DNA of 64,000 bases from an uncultured Chloroflexota bacterium (GTDB lineage: Bacteria; Chloroflexota; Chloroflexia; Thermomicrobiales; UBA6265): contig CALGSZ010000088.1 in assembly GCA_937901745.1 (NCBI GenBank), forward strand, positions 1 through 64,000. Reading direction: 5' to 3'. The number at the start of each line of letters is the position of its first letter. The stretch's first letter is position 1. The notes beneath the pieces are model-generated. The model was given only the letters and a program-made list of their open reading frames with translations. It did not search any database and was not told the origin of the DNA. The position numbers were made by a program, and so were the translations under genes. Of the stretch, positions 43,971 to 53,011 are shown in pieces.

Positions 43971-45197
43971 CTAGTTGTTAGCAATTAGGACGGACTCATC
44001 GAACGGAGCACGATTGGCATCAATGAGATCTAGATGGATCCGCCGAAGCATTTGCGCCACTTCGTAAGCGAAGTCATTTGGCACCACCCACTCTCCGGAA
44101 TAGCCTCTATCATCCAATTCAACGTATTCACTACTTAGCGCCAAGATCAGTCGCTGCTCACCCGGGGGAAATGGGGCCCAAACCCGAAATTTCCAGGCAG
44201 AATGCTCCGGGAAGATCATGACTTTCCTCGGACGCCCTGACAAGACATCAATACCGTACATCAACCGACGAACATCTCCGAATCCACTCTCGATGGGCCC
44301 CATAGCGCAGAGCACACCGTTAGTGACCTGACCGATGGCGTATCGCTTTGAGCCACTTCTTCCCGTGAGCCGAACGAGATATCGACCATCCGGGAGCATT
44401 TGATCCATTCTGCGCCAACGCTGTTTCCACGACACCCTTCTTGATCCATCTGCCTCAGCTTGCTGTCGTAATGGCGCATAAACTTCGAAGTCACTGGCAT
44501 CACCCTCAAAGGGGGAGAGCTGCGCCTCTGCCAGCTTGCGCTCCGTCCACTCCTTGAGAGGCTCAACAGGTATCTGACACCAATCGGTTACCCGCTGCTC
44601 CGGCAGCGAGTATCCCAATTCACTCGGTGCCCGCAACAGCAGCCGGGCAACACCGTATTGCGTGATCGAGTTTGTAATCTCGTCTGGAAACAACATTGTG
44701 GGATGACCGCCAACGAGAAGCCACTTTCCGGAAGCCCGCAGATGCACGACCCGGATCGGCGCCGGCAACCATCTCCCTTGCGGCAGAGAGGCCAAATCCC
44801 CGATCGCTTCAAGCCCTTCAAGTACAGCGCGAAGTTGGTCACGCACAGCCTGGTCCAATGTCGCCATGCGGAGTTGCCCATCTGTATTCTCAGATTCTCG
44901 AGAGGAGCCCCGTCCTTCGCTGAGTGTGAGCTTAACTGGCAACACGAGACGCGCGGCAGCGTAGAGCAACTTGGTGGTTGTCACCGACTCATTGCCGCTA
45001 TGAGACAGTGCCCACAGTGAGGTTCGCAAGGCTTCGGCACAGACTGCAAGGGGCCTGGAAATCATGAACTCTTTCGTGGCCAAGCGCGGTGACGAGCACA
45101 GCTGACGGACTGCGATTTTTCGCGCTTCGGCCAATCCGATTTCACGTAACGGGGAAGCGGGAGGGCGACGCACTGTTGCGCACCTCAAGCCAACCAT
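43971..45197 (-). CDS. unrecognised protein of the helicase operon
   Basis: 408 residues, no motif I recognise and no membrane segment or signal. It appears to have a helical N-terminal part with several basic residues and a beta-rich C-terminal half (for example GRYLVRLTGRSGSKRYAIGQV and RKVMIFPEHSAWKFRVWAPFPPGEQRLILALS). The start overlaps the stop of the upstream AAA-like gene by 13 bases, and the helicase follows after 22 bases, so its product is made in step with both. It may be one of the accessory subunits (DruB/C/D-like) of a Druantia-type system, but I cannot assign it. Confidence 0.7.
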   Translation of the reverse strand: MVGLRCATVRRPPASPLREIGLAEARKIAVRQLCSSPRLATKEFMISRPLAVCAEALRTSLWALSHSGNESVTTTKLLYAAARLVLPVKLTLSEGRGSSRESENTDGQLRMATLDQAVRDQLRAVLEGLEAIGDLASLPQGRWLPAPIRVVHLRASGKWLLVGGHPTMLFPDEITNSITQYGVARLLLRAPSELGYSLPEQRVTDWCQIPVEPLKEWTERKLAEAQLSPFEGDASDFEVYAPLRQQAEADGSRRVSWKQRWRRMDQMLPDGRYLVRLTGRSGSKRYAIGQVTNGVLCAMGPIESGFGDVRRLMYGIDVLSGRPRKVMIFPEHSAWKFRVWAPFPPGEQRLILALSSEYVELDDRGYSGEWVVPNDFAYEVAQMLRRIHLDLIDANRAPFDESVLIANN

Positions 45198-47464
45198 TTC
45201 TTCTGGACTGACGACTCAGCGAGTTGTTTGGCATCAAGGTCGAAGTCTTCGCACGCCTTCAGAAGATCTTCGAATTTTCCTGACGCATGCGCCACTGGCA
45301 CGACACATAGACGAATTGCACCAATCACTGCCTCATCAAATCCGTACCATAGACGCAACATAACAAATGTTCGACAAAACGATCGATGCACACCAACCGA
45401 AAGCCCTAACCCCACCTCCTTCAGGATCTGAAAAAATTCATCTAGAGAATCCTTGTCCTCTCTAGCCATGTCGACCTGACGCCAATACTCCCAGGTCGCC
45501 AGTCGCACATGCCGTACCTCACTCTTTGGCTGGTGCCCAACTCCATCCAGGCGCATTTCGGTGTTGTCAACATTAATTAGAGTCGCGAAACTCCAAAGGT
45601 CGGCCGGCAGAGGAAGCACCGCAACCCCTTCAACAAGCGTAGCTGCGAGCAGCACGTTTCGAGGCCAGCGCAATCGCGATGCAACCGCATACGGCGACCT
45701 CGGAGCCAACATATACGGGTGAGTAATTGGTAGTGTCCGTCCCCCCACTTCCCTCCAGGAGTCGGCATAACAGCCAAGCAATGGCAGAAGATACGCCTCA
45801 ACTGGAGCCCGATTGATCCCATCCAAAACTACAAGGAACAGATCCTCGGTGCTACCCGCATGAAGTAACAGATCAAGCAGCCCCCCGGCATGCGGAACGA
45901 ATTGTCCCGAAACAGCTTCGCTCCGGCCGAAGAGGTCTCCTGGCTCCAACGTGCCCGGAGAAATCGGCAGCCAAAGCAGGCGGCCACCTACGGCCACACT
46001 CGCATAGGCTTCAAGAACTTCAAATGCGTTCGGACCGGAAAGGATTGGCATTGCTCCAGCCAGCAGGCTGGCATGGAGCACCGCGGCATCATCCCTAGAG
46101 ACACCTTGACGCTTGAAAGCAGCCCGCAGAGTCTTCTCAAACTCCTCCTCGTCGCTAATCAGAGCTGGCTCATCCGGATTATCATCCCAGGGGAACGAAG
46201 GCTGCCGCCTGGGCACACTCGACCCATCGTGGCCATCTGTCAATAGAGCAGAATGAGCTTTCTGCTCTATCATCGCCCCATTCCAGAGCCTCGATGCGAC
46301 ACGGAGAATCGCAGCATCTGCAAGCAATCGTTCAGGCCGAGACAAGAGGTCGGATAGCCTGCTCTCAATCTCATTATCTAGCGCATCGGCTTGCTCCATG
46401 AGTGCTGCACGCTTATGCTCAATCTCCATCGTCAAACTATCCAATTCGGCACGGGCTTGGTCACGAGCAGCACGAACCACAGCCACCTCTGTCCTGGCCT
46501 CTTGCCGAATCTGCTGTGCCTCCAATTGTGCAGCTTCACGTATCTTAGCCGCCTCATCCTCCGCAGCCTTCAACGCTTCCGAACGCGCAGTCTTCCGAAC
46601 AGCTTCGAGTTGATGGGCAATAGCCGGAACTTCGCAAAGCTCTCGAGTCAGGCGCTCAGCCTCCTCCTTAGCAAGCCGCAACGAGTTTAATATTGCGCAC
46701 GCCCTGTTCAGACGATACCGAGCAAGTCCATCGCCTTCGTCATCAAGGTGAAGGCTCTCAACCATATGCTCAATAATCCTCTCGCTCAAATCCAGACTCT
46801 TCCACATCTTCGGATCAAAATTCTTCAATATCTTGATTGCCCTCTCTAACACTACGGGGTCTGGAGCCCAATCCACTTTCTTTCCCGTTGAACGCGGGCG
46901 ATAATAGGGTGGCATGATGAGCAGACTGCGCCCTGGGTAAACACAAACGGCGATGGGATCTCGCTCGATTTCCATTACTTCGAACGGCATTTGGCACGTT
47001 CTTGAATCCAGGCGCCAGAAATTGGCCCGACCGGCAGAAACAAGGCTCACGGGTCCAATCGCAGATCGCCGCTCATACCATATGTAAACTCGGGAGGTTG
47101 GACGAGACTTAAGAAACAGACCAGTCCCTGTCAGAATTGACCGCGCCCCCTCATCACCGTGCTGACGAAGGTCGATAATTTCAAAAGCTTCCTCCGGATC
47201 TTTGACGCAATACCGGTTGATCGCGTCCTGACGTGGATTTTCCTCCCGACGAAACAACCAGAGAGATCCTTGCGATGGTACACCCATCGGGAAATTCAAC
47301 CAGATTAAGTTGCCACGCGATGGGAATGCCTGAGCCACATTTGCGATGGCCTTCCATTTGCTTTCAGCCTCACTCCAAAAGTGACTTGGACGAACGAATG
47401 CAAATGCATGCTCACCACGATCCCTGACATCCTGCAAGGTGCCAAGAAAAACTGTCTCGTCCAT
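45185..47464 (-). CDS. coiled-coil protein with decayed McrB-like AAA domain
   Basis: 759 residues. The N-terminal 250 residues are globular and unrecognised. A long charged coiled coil runs from about 260 to 372. From about 455 the sequence follows the McrB-type AAA plan without its catalytic residues: LSGPNAFEVLEAY stands where GxxGxGKS is expected (474-486), PGTLEPGDLFGR fits the loop after it, VVLDGINRAPVEAYLLPLL (545-563) matches Walker B of McrB but with Gly for the catalytic Glu, and NVLLAATL (603-610) resembles sensor 1. The protein probably does not hydrolyse ATP. AAGGGG precedes the ATG by 6 bases. Confidence 0.72.
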   Translation of the reverse strand: MDETVFLGTLQDVRDRGEHAFAFVRPSHFWSEAESKWKAIANVAQAFPSRGNLIWLNFPMGVPSQGSLWLFRREENPRQDAINRYCVKDPEEAFEIIDLRQHGDEGARSILTGTGLFLKSRPTSRVYIWYERRSAIGPVSLVSAGRANFWRLDSRTCQMPFEVMEIERDPIAVCVYPGRSLLIMPPYYRPRSTGKKVDWAPDPVVLERAIKILKNFDPKMWKSLDLSERIIEHMVESLHLDDEGDGLARYRLNRACAILNSLRLAKEEAERLTRELCEVPAIAHQLEAVRKTARSEALKAAEDEAAKIREAAQLEAQQIRQEARTEVAVVRAARDQARAELDSLTMEIEHKRAALMEQADALDNEIESRLSDLLSRPERLLADAAILRVASRLWNGAMIEQKAHSALLTDGHDGSSVPRRQPSFPWDDNPDEPALISDEEEFEKTLRAAFKRQGVSRDDAAVLHASLLAGAMPILSGPNAFEVLEAYASVAVGGRLLWLPISPGTLEPGDLFGRSEAVSGQFVPHAGGLLDLLLHAGSTEDLFLVVLDGINRAPVEAYLLPLLGCYADSWREVGGRTLPITHPYMLAPRSPYAVASRLRWPRNVLLAATLVEGVAVLPLPADLWSFATLINVDNTEMRLDGVGHQPKSEVRHVRLATWEYWRQVDMAREDKDSLDEFFQILKEVGLGLSVGVHRSFCRTFVMLRLWYGFDEAVIGAIRLCVVPVAHASGKFEDLLKACEDFDLDAKQLAESSVQKKWLA

Positions 47465-47541
47465 ACTTGCCCCTTATTCTAAGACCCTATTGTCCAGGCT
47501 TTTCACCTCACCCGGCGTTCGACAGCTCGAGGAGTACCATC

Positions 47542-49335
47542 TTAGTCAGAGAACGACTGTTTCTGCCGATACAGACGCAAATCCAAATGCCGCAAATGCG
47601 TTTGCAGGACACCAGCACCCCAGCCCGCCATCCTTAGACGCGCCCCCCATGGCCATTCAGTCACCAAACTCCCAGGTCCATACTCTGTTGGAGTCCTCCG
47701 CGCTCGATCACCCTGTGAGCGTCTTGCGTATGCCGGCGCAATTGCAGCCAGCCAAGGAAGCATTGCTGCCTGTCTTATTCTTGACCCCCCCTCTTTCGAA
47801 ACATCTTGTTGCACATCACCGCGACAAGGCTGAATCTCAACTTCAAGAATCCCAAAGGATCCAGCATCTACCCGAATCCAAAATGGCTGGCCTCCTTGTA
47901 AACTTGCGTGAAGATCGGAGGAGATATATGCATCCAGAGCCCCTGCTGGCACACAGCTTCGGTGGCCTCGTTGGCTACCATAGCGCCACAGAAGATTGAG
48001 AGGCACCTCGCTACGAACATGTATCCGTGGCACCTCTTGCTGACGTCCAGCCGGCAAGAGAATTTCGTGCGGACCGATACCGTCCTCCCAAGGCTGCAAC
48101 TCTGCCAAGATATGCTCATCTAGCATCACAGCGATCCCCAGGGGAGAAGGTCGGTTCACCTGCAACACACTCTCCGAGTGTATTGTGCTCTCAACCCAGA
48201 AGCGCAGAGGGGATGAAGCGCCAAGGTGATTCGCCTGGGCAAGCCGAATACGGCCATGACCAGCTTGCTGTAACGGCATGGTGATGTATACCGGTTCCCC
48301 AACTTTACGCCCCTGAACAGAAAGCGGCCGGCTGCAACGCCCATCCCAGTCCAGCACTAGAACGATTGGCTGCCTCGCAGCCGCTTCATTTAGTGGAATG
48401 GCCGCGACGAGGAGATCCGAAGAGCAACGAAGCACAGGTGTACCATCGACCAGATACCGAGTGGCTGGAGGCGACACCACATAAAGGCGCCAAGGCAATG
48501 ACGACATGCGGCGACCAACGCAGTCACACCACTTCATCAATAGAGGCGACTCACTCTCTGGGAGCGAGATCTCTAAGAGCCGCCACTTACCCCAATTTGC
48601 GAGATCTCGTACTTGCCCTCCGGCACCGACCAGGAGATCAATTGCATGCAATGCCCGACCGTACCGGTGCCCAAGAAGGAGATACGTGTCTCCGAGTTGG
48701 AGCGGTGTCGTTGATCCAAGCCTTACCCCACCGTTAGCTACAGATCGAAAGAAGGTTCCGTCTGGATCAAGACCGTCCGCACCACGCGTCCAACGACCTA
48801 CATCCCACTCAGATGGCCACGGCCCCTTGGCGGTTACCTCGTACGGTTTATCGGATGGCAACACTTCAAGTTGACGCCCCCCTTTCCCTGGCCAGAGGTC
48901 GGTTGCGACAACTTCCGCACTCCCAGCCACCCGAATTCGACAACCGGAAAGGCTTTCGCCAAGAGCCGAGCCTTCAAGTGCTTCCCGTCCGAGACTAGTC
49001 AACCAATCAGGCGGAATCTCTGGAAGCAGGATTGTGAGCTTCCAGCCGTCCTCATCGAGGGAGATTGCAATAGGCAGTCGCGCTGGTTGCTCACCGAGGA
49101 CCGGCAAATCGATCCGTGTGGCACCCGTAATACCGGTGCCATATGTCCAGGCTAACCCCTCCGCCTCCAGCCACTCCCAAAGCCACGAAGGAATTTCATC
49201 ACCTATCTTGACACCTTCCCTTAGAAGAGCCTCTGCGCCTTCATTCTCAATTTGATATGTAGCAACACCCAATCCGGGATATCCCTTCCTTGTGTAGAAG
49301 TGACCATCCCTCTCAGATTGCAACAGTCTAGGCAT
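47542..49335 (-). CDS. unrecognised first protein of the helicase operon
   Basis: 597 residues from ATG 49335, chosen because AGGA lies 8 bases upstream; the frame is open to 49371. No known motif, signal or membrane helix. It is rich in Trp and beta-strand-like stretches (for example PIAISLDEDGWKLTILLPEI and GEPVYITMPLQQAGHGRIRLAQ) and looks like several beta-sandwich units, with a basic C-terminal tail. As the first gene of the four-gene operon it may be a recognition or scaffold subunit, but this rests only on position. Base composition is as low as in the rest of the operon. Confidence 0.68.
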   Translation of the reverse strand: MPRLLQSERDGHFYTRKGYPGLGVATYQIENEGAEALLREGVKIGDEIPSWLWEWLEAEGLAWTYGTGITGATRIDLPVLGEQPARLPIAISLDEDGWKLTILLPEIPPDWLTSLGREALEGSALGESLSGCRIRVAGSAEVVATDLWPGKGGRQLEVLPSDKPYEVTAKGPWPSEWDVGRWTRGADGLDPDGTFFRSVANGGVRLGSTTPLQLGDTYLLLGHRYGRALHAIDLLVGAGGQVRDLANWGKWRLLEISLPESESPLLMKWCDCVGRRMSSLPWRLYVVSPPATRYLVDGTPVLRCSSDLLVAAIPLNEAAARQPIVLVLDWDGRCSRPLSVQGRKVGEPVYITMPLQQAGHGRIRLAQANHLGASSPLRFWVESTIHSESVLQVNRPSPLGIAVMLDEHILAELQPWEDGIGPHEILLPAGRQQEVPRIHVRSEVPLNLLWRYGSQRGHRSCVPAGALDAYISSDLHASLQGGQPFWIRVDAGSFGILEVEIQPCRGDVQQDVSKEGGSRIRQAAMLPWLAAIAPAYARRSQGDRARRTPTEYGPGSLVTEWPWGARLRMAGWGAGVLQTHLRHLDLRLYRQKQSFSD

Positions 49336-49665
49336 GTCAGACGTCCTGTAACGTGCCCAGAGCAGCACCAATCGCCAGCCAGCGCTCCGAGGCCACGATG
49401 TGCGCGTTGGCTCACTCGATATTCATGCTTTCGCTTAGATGTCAATCTTACTGGTTTGCTCGTCAATTCGCAAAGACTGTTCTAGTCGATTCTCATCGGC
49501 AGGTCGTAATAGCGCTATTGCATATTCCGCCTCTTACCGGTCGTGGACTTGCCTCAATACGGGGCGCCACGCCTCAAGCCCAGACTCGCATGGCACTTCT
49601 TCAAGGACTCCATCTCACGGATGGAGCCCCGTTCCTGGCAAAGCGCTGAATTTGGAGTAAGGGCA
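49336..49665. other. intergenic region between mnmE and the helicase operon
   Basis: 330 bases containing the probable promoter of the defence operon and, close to mnmE, a hairpin CTCCAT-CTCACGG-ATGGAG (49608-49626) that may end the mnmE transcript without a T tract. The junction with high-GC DNA lies within it. Confidence 0.55.
49418..49445 (-). promoter_or_regulatory. possible promoter of the helicase operon
   Basis: A perfect -35 box TTGACA on the minus strand, then 16 bases and AATATC, a poor -10 box; 83 bases before the ATG. A second TTGACG box lies 17 bases upstream of this -35. Confidence 0.35.
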
Positions 49666-51069
49666 CTACTTTCCGATGCAGAAGCGGCTGAAGATCTCGG
49701 TCAGCACGGCCTCGTCAACCGTCTCGCCGGTCACTTCGCCGAGCGCCCGGAACGCGGCGCGGACGTCGGTCGCCAGCAAGTCGAGCGGATAGCCGGCAGC
49801 GCGAGCGGCAATGGCGTCGCGCAGGTGGTTCAGTGCGCGATCGAGCGCCGCGTGCTGGCGAGCGGTGATGAGCGCCGGCCGCGTTTGCGCGGCGGCTTCC
49901 CCCTCAAGCACTCGCAGCAAGGCAGCCTCCAGATCCGCGATGCCTTTGCCGGTCAGCGAGGAGATCTCCACGACCGGGCAACCGGGAAGAAGCGCCAGCA
50001 CCGGCTCCTGAGCGGCACGATCGGGGAGATCGCGCTTGTTGATCGCGATCACGACCGGCGGCGCGTCCTCGCCACCGGGCAGCCGGTCGGCGAGGAGCCG
50101 GGCAACCTTGAGATCATCAGACGACGGCGAGACCGTGCCATCGAGCACGAGAATCGCGGCTGCCGCAGCCGCGAGCGCGCGCTGGCTCCGCTCGATCCCG
50201 ATCTGCTCGACGATGTCGGTCGTCTCAGCGATGCCGGCGGTGTCGAGGAGCGTGACCGGGATGCCGCGCAGGGTGATCGTCTCGGAGATGACATCGCGCG
50301 TCGTGCCCGCGATCGGCGTGACGATGGCCCGATCGGCCCGCAGCAGCGCGTTGAGCAGGCTGCTCTTCCCGACGTTCGGGCGGCCGACGATCGCGACCTG
50401 CGCTCCCTCGCGGAACAGCAGACCGGCGCGCGCCCCGGCGATCACATCGCGGAGCGTCGCTTCGGCAGCTGCCAGCTCGACATCGATGTCGACCGGCGGG
50501 ATCTCATCCTCCGGGAAATCCGCGGCCGCGTCCAGGAAGGCGAGCAGGGAGAGGACAGCATCCCGCGCCGGGCGAATCCGTCGCGACAGCTCGCCCCCCA
50601 GGTCAGCGACGGCGAGCCGCAGCCCCTCGACGGTGCGGGCGCTGACGACCGAAAGGACCGCCTCGGCCTGCGTCAGATCGAGCCGGCCGTTGAGGAACGC
50701 GCGCAGTGTGAACTCACCCGGCTCCGCATGACGGGCGCCCGCGGCAAGCACGGCGCGCAGCGTCTCGCGGACGGGAACCGGCCCGCCGTGACAGGAAAGC
50801 TCGACGGTGTCTTCCCGCGTGTAGGTGTTTGGCGCGGCCATCCAGGCCAGCAGCGCCTCGTCAATCGGCTCCTCGGTGACGGGATCGACGACGCGGCCAT
50901 AGAGCAAGCGATGGGAGCGCAAGCGACGCAGGCGCGGCGGGCGGTTCGCCTTGCCGTGGCGAAAGACGCGCTCGGCGATCTCCGGCGCTTCCGGCCCGCT
51001 GATGCGCACGACACCGATCCCGCCTTCGCCGGGCGGAGTCGCGATGGCCGCTATCGTCGAGCCGTCCAT
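49666..51069 (-). CDS. mnmE: tRNA-modifying GTPase MnmE
   Basis: 467 residues. N-terminal formyl-THF-binding domain (TIAAIATPPGEGGIGVVRISG), helical domain, and an inserted GTPase with VGRPNVGKSSLLNALL, GTTRDV and DTAGI, then NKRD. The C-terminus FCIGK contains the catalytic Cys. With MnmG it modifies the wobble uridine of tRNAs. Its place at the end of the rpmH-rnpA-yidD-yidC-jag block is the ancestral arrangement. The last codons coincide with the attachment site used by SGI1-type elements in other bacteria, and the acquired operon lies right after it. Confidence 0.96.
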   Translation of the reverse strand: MDGSTIAAIATPPGEGGIGVVRISGPEAPEIAERVFRHGKANRPPRLRRLRSHRLLYGRVVDPVTEEPIDEALLAWMAAPNTYTREDTVELSCHGGPVPVRETLRAVLAAGARHAEPGEFTLRAFLNGRLDLTQAEAVLSVVSARTVEGLRLAVADLGGELSRRIRPARDAVLSLLAFLDAAADFPEDEIPPVDIDVELAAAEATLRDVIAGARAGLLFREGAQVAIVGRPNVGKSSLLNALLRADRAIVTPIAGTTRDVISETITLRGIPVTLLDTAGIAETTDIVEQIGIERSQRALAAAAAAILVLDGTVSPSSDDLKVARLLADRLPGGEDAPPVVIAINKRDLPDRAAQEPVLALLPGCPVVEISSLTGKGIADLEAALLRVLEGEAAAQTRPALITARQHAALDRALNHLRDAIAARAAGYPLDLLATDVRAAFRALGEVTGETVDEAVLTEIFSRFCIGK

Positions 51070-51145
51070 ATCTCAGCGCTCTGGGATACGAGCTGCCCGC
51101 GTCGCGCGAGAGACGCGGCACGCACTACCGATCGATAGCGCGGCG

Positions 51146-52147
51146 TCACCGGCGGAGCGGGCGCTCCTCGGCGGTGGCGAGGAAGGCCTCGACTTCGGCC
51201 TTGGTCGGGACGCCAGTCGGACCGATGCCGCGCAGGCTCAGCGCCGCGACGGCATTCGCGAACCGTCCCGCGGTCAAGGCAGAGGTCGCGCGCTCCGTCG
51301 CCTTGATGAAGAACGCGGCCGCGAAGACATCGCCAGCGCCGGTCAGATCGACCGTCTGCACCTTGTAGCCGGGCAGATCGGCCTGCTCCCCGCCGTAGAT
51401 GATCCGGGCGCCATCCTCGCCTTTCGTGATCACGCCGAGCCGGCGCGCGCCAACGGCCTCAACCGTGTCGCGCGCGTAGGCGATCTCCTCGTCGCTGACG
51501 ACGATCGCATCGAGCCGGCTGACCAGCTCCGCGGGCAAGCGGAGGTGATGGAGCTTGACGCGTCCCCCCGTCGCGCGGGGCCAATCGCGCATCCAGCCCT
51601 GCGGCGTCGCGCCGAGGAAGGAGGGAGTCAGGGCCCCGGTCTGCTTCGGGTCGATCTCCTGCGCGATCGGTCCGAGGTGGATCAGGCGAGCGTTCCGCCA
51701 GTGGGGCGGCAGCCCGCGCAGGTCAATGGGACCGGCCCAACGAGGGACGGACTGCATGCGCCGTCCTGCCGTGTACTCATTGACGAAGATCGTCGGCGTC
51801 TCGGCGTCTTGAACGATGATGCTCAGCTCGTCCGCGTACGGCTCCAGCGACGGAATCTCGATCCCGCCGATGCGCCGGCCGAATGCGCCGCGCGTGAGGA
51901 CGCCGACGCGCCAGCCGAGACGGGCGGCAGTCAAGGCAGAGTACAGCGCCGTGCCGCCGAGAACCGCGGTGCCATCGGGCAGCAAATCGGCGCAGATATG
52001 GCCGATGACGAGGTATTCCGGCGTGCGTGTGGTTTGCAGCCCGGTCAAGCGACGCGCTGGCGTGAGCGGCTGCCGCGGCACCGGCGGCTTGCGCGGTGGC
52101 GGCTTCGGACCATCTCCCTTCGGAAGCGGCGGTCGTCGCTCAGACAC
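51146..52147 (-). CDS. PfkB family carbohydrate kinase
   Basis: 333 residues: a basic, Pro-rich N-terminal tail of about 40 residues, then a ribokinase fold with GGTALYSALTAARLG and the catalytic signature VDLTGAGDVFAAAFF (GAGD anion hole and base Asp). The sugar or nucleoside substrate cannot be told. It is inserted between jag and mnmE and overlaps the end of jag by 8 bases, so it is co-transcribed with the ribosome/membrane-insertion genes. Confidence 0.86.
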   Translation of the reverse strand: MSERRPPLPKGDGPKPPPRKPPVPRQPLTPARRLTGLQTTRTPEYLVIGHICADLLPDGTAVLGGTALYSALTAARLGWRVGVLTRGAFGRRIGGIEIPSLEPYADELSIIVQDAETPTIFVNEYTAGRRMQSVPRWAGPIDLRGLPPHWRNARLIHLGPIAQEIDPKQTGALTPSFLGATPQGWMRDWPRATGGRVKLHHLRLPAELVSRLDAIVVSDEEIAYARDTVEAVGARRLGVITKGEDGARIIYGGEQADLPGYKVQTVDLTGAGDVFAAAFFIKATERATSALTAGRFANAVAALSLRGIGPTGVPTKAEVEAFLATAEERPLRR

Positions 52148-52916
52148 GGGGCTGCACCGTAACGCGGCGGTTCGCTCCTTCGCCGCTGCTCTCGGTCGTG
52201 ACGTCCGGGTTGCCCCGGAGCGTCAGGTGCACGATACGGCGCTCATTGGGCGGCATCGGCTCCAGCTGGATCGGCCGCTTGCTGCGCGCGACCTGCCGCG
52301 CGACGCGCTCGGCCAAGCTGATGAGCGATTCCTCGCGCCGGGTCCGGTACCCCTCGACATCGACGACGACGCGCGTCCACTCGCCGAGTCGCTTGTTGAC
52401 GATCAGGTTGACCATGTACTGGAGCTGCGCTAGGTTCTCGCCGCGCCGGCCGATGAGCATGCCAAGGTCGCGACCGAGGATATCAATGAAGATCGTGGGC
52501 GGATCGTCCGGCGAGAGGGGCATAGACGACGGGTTATCGACCGCGACGACGTCCGCCTCGATCCCCATATGGGTAAGCAGATCGCGGACGACCGCCTTGG
52601 CGACTCGCTCGTCCTCGGCATCAACACGGTCAGTGTCGTAGATGCGCTGCGGCGTGCCGCGCTGAGAAGGACGGTCGCCGGGGACGCGGCGCGGTCCGGG
52701 AGGTCGCCGCGTGCCGACGCGCGGGACCGGCTGAGACGCCATCCCTTTCGCGGTCACGCGGACCAGAGCCTCGGCATCCTCATCTGGCCCGGCATCGGAG
52801 AGGACTTCGATGTCGACCTGATCTTCAGTCAGCCCCAGCTGCTCCAGTGCCAGGCGAACCGCTTCCTCGACCGTCACGGCCTGGATCTCAACGCTGGTGA
52901 GTCGATTGCGGTCCAT
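52140..52916 (-). CDS. jag: RNA-binding protein Jag/KhpB
   Basis: 258 residues from ATG 52916 (GGAG 8 bases upstream). Jag N-terminal domain (VEIQAVTVEEAVRLALEQLGL), a linker, a KH domain with IGRRGENLAQLQYMVN, and a C-terminal R3H domain around PMPPNERRIVHLTL. It is a small-RNA/mRNA-binding regulator of cell-wall growth in other bacteria. It lies directly after yidC on the same transcript. Confidence 0.92.
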   Translation of the reverse strand: MDRNRLTSVEIQAVTVEEAVRLALEQLGLTEDQVDIEVLSDAGPDEDAEALVRVTAKGMASQPVPRVGTRRPPGPRRVPGDRPSQRGTPQRIYDTDRVDAEDERVAKAVVRDLLTHMGIEADVVAVDNPSSMPLSPDDPPTIFIDILGRDLGMLIGRRGENLAQLQYMVNLIVNKRLGEWTRVVVDVEGYRTRREESLISLAERVARQVARSKRPIQLEPMPPNERRIVHLTLRGNPDVTTESSGEGANRRVTVQPRV

Positions 52917-53011
52917 GATCGTCACTCCGCCAGATCAGCGCATCGCGCGGGAGTAGCCGGCGGGACGCCACCAAGCGGCGCACCGGGGGCTCCGCGGCGA
53001 TGCTTCCTTCG

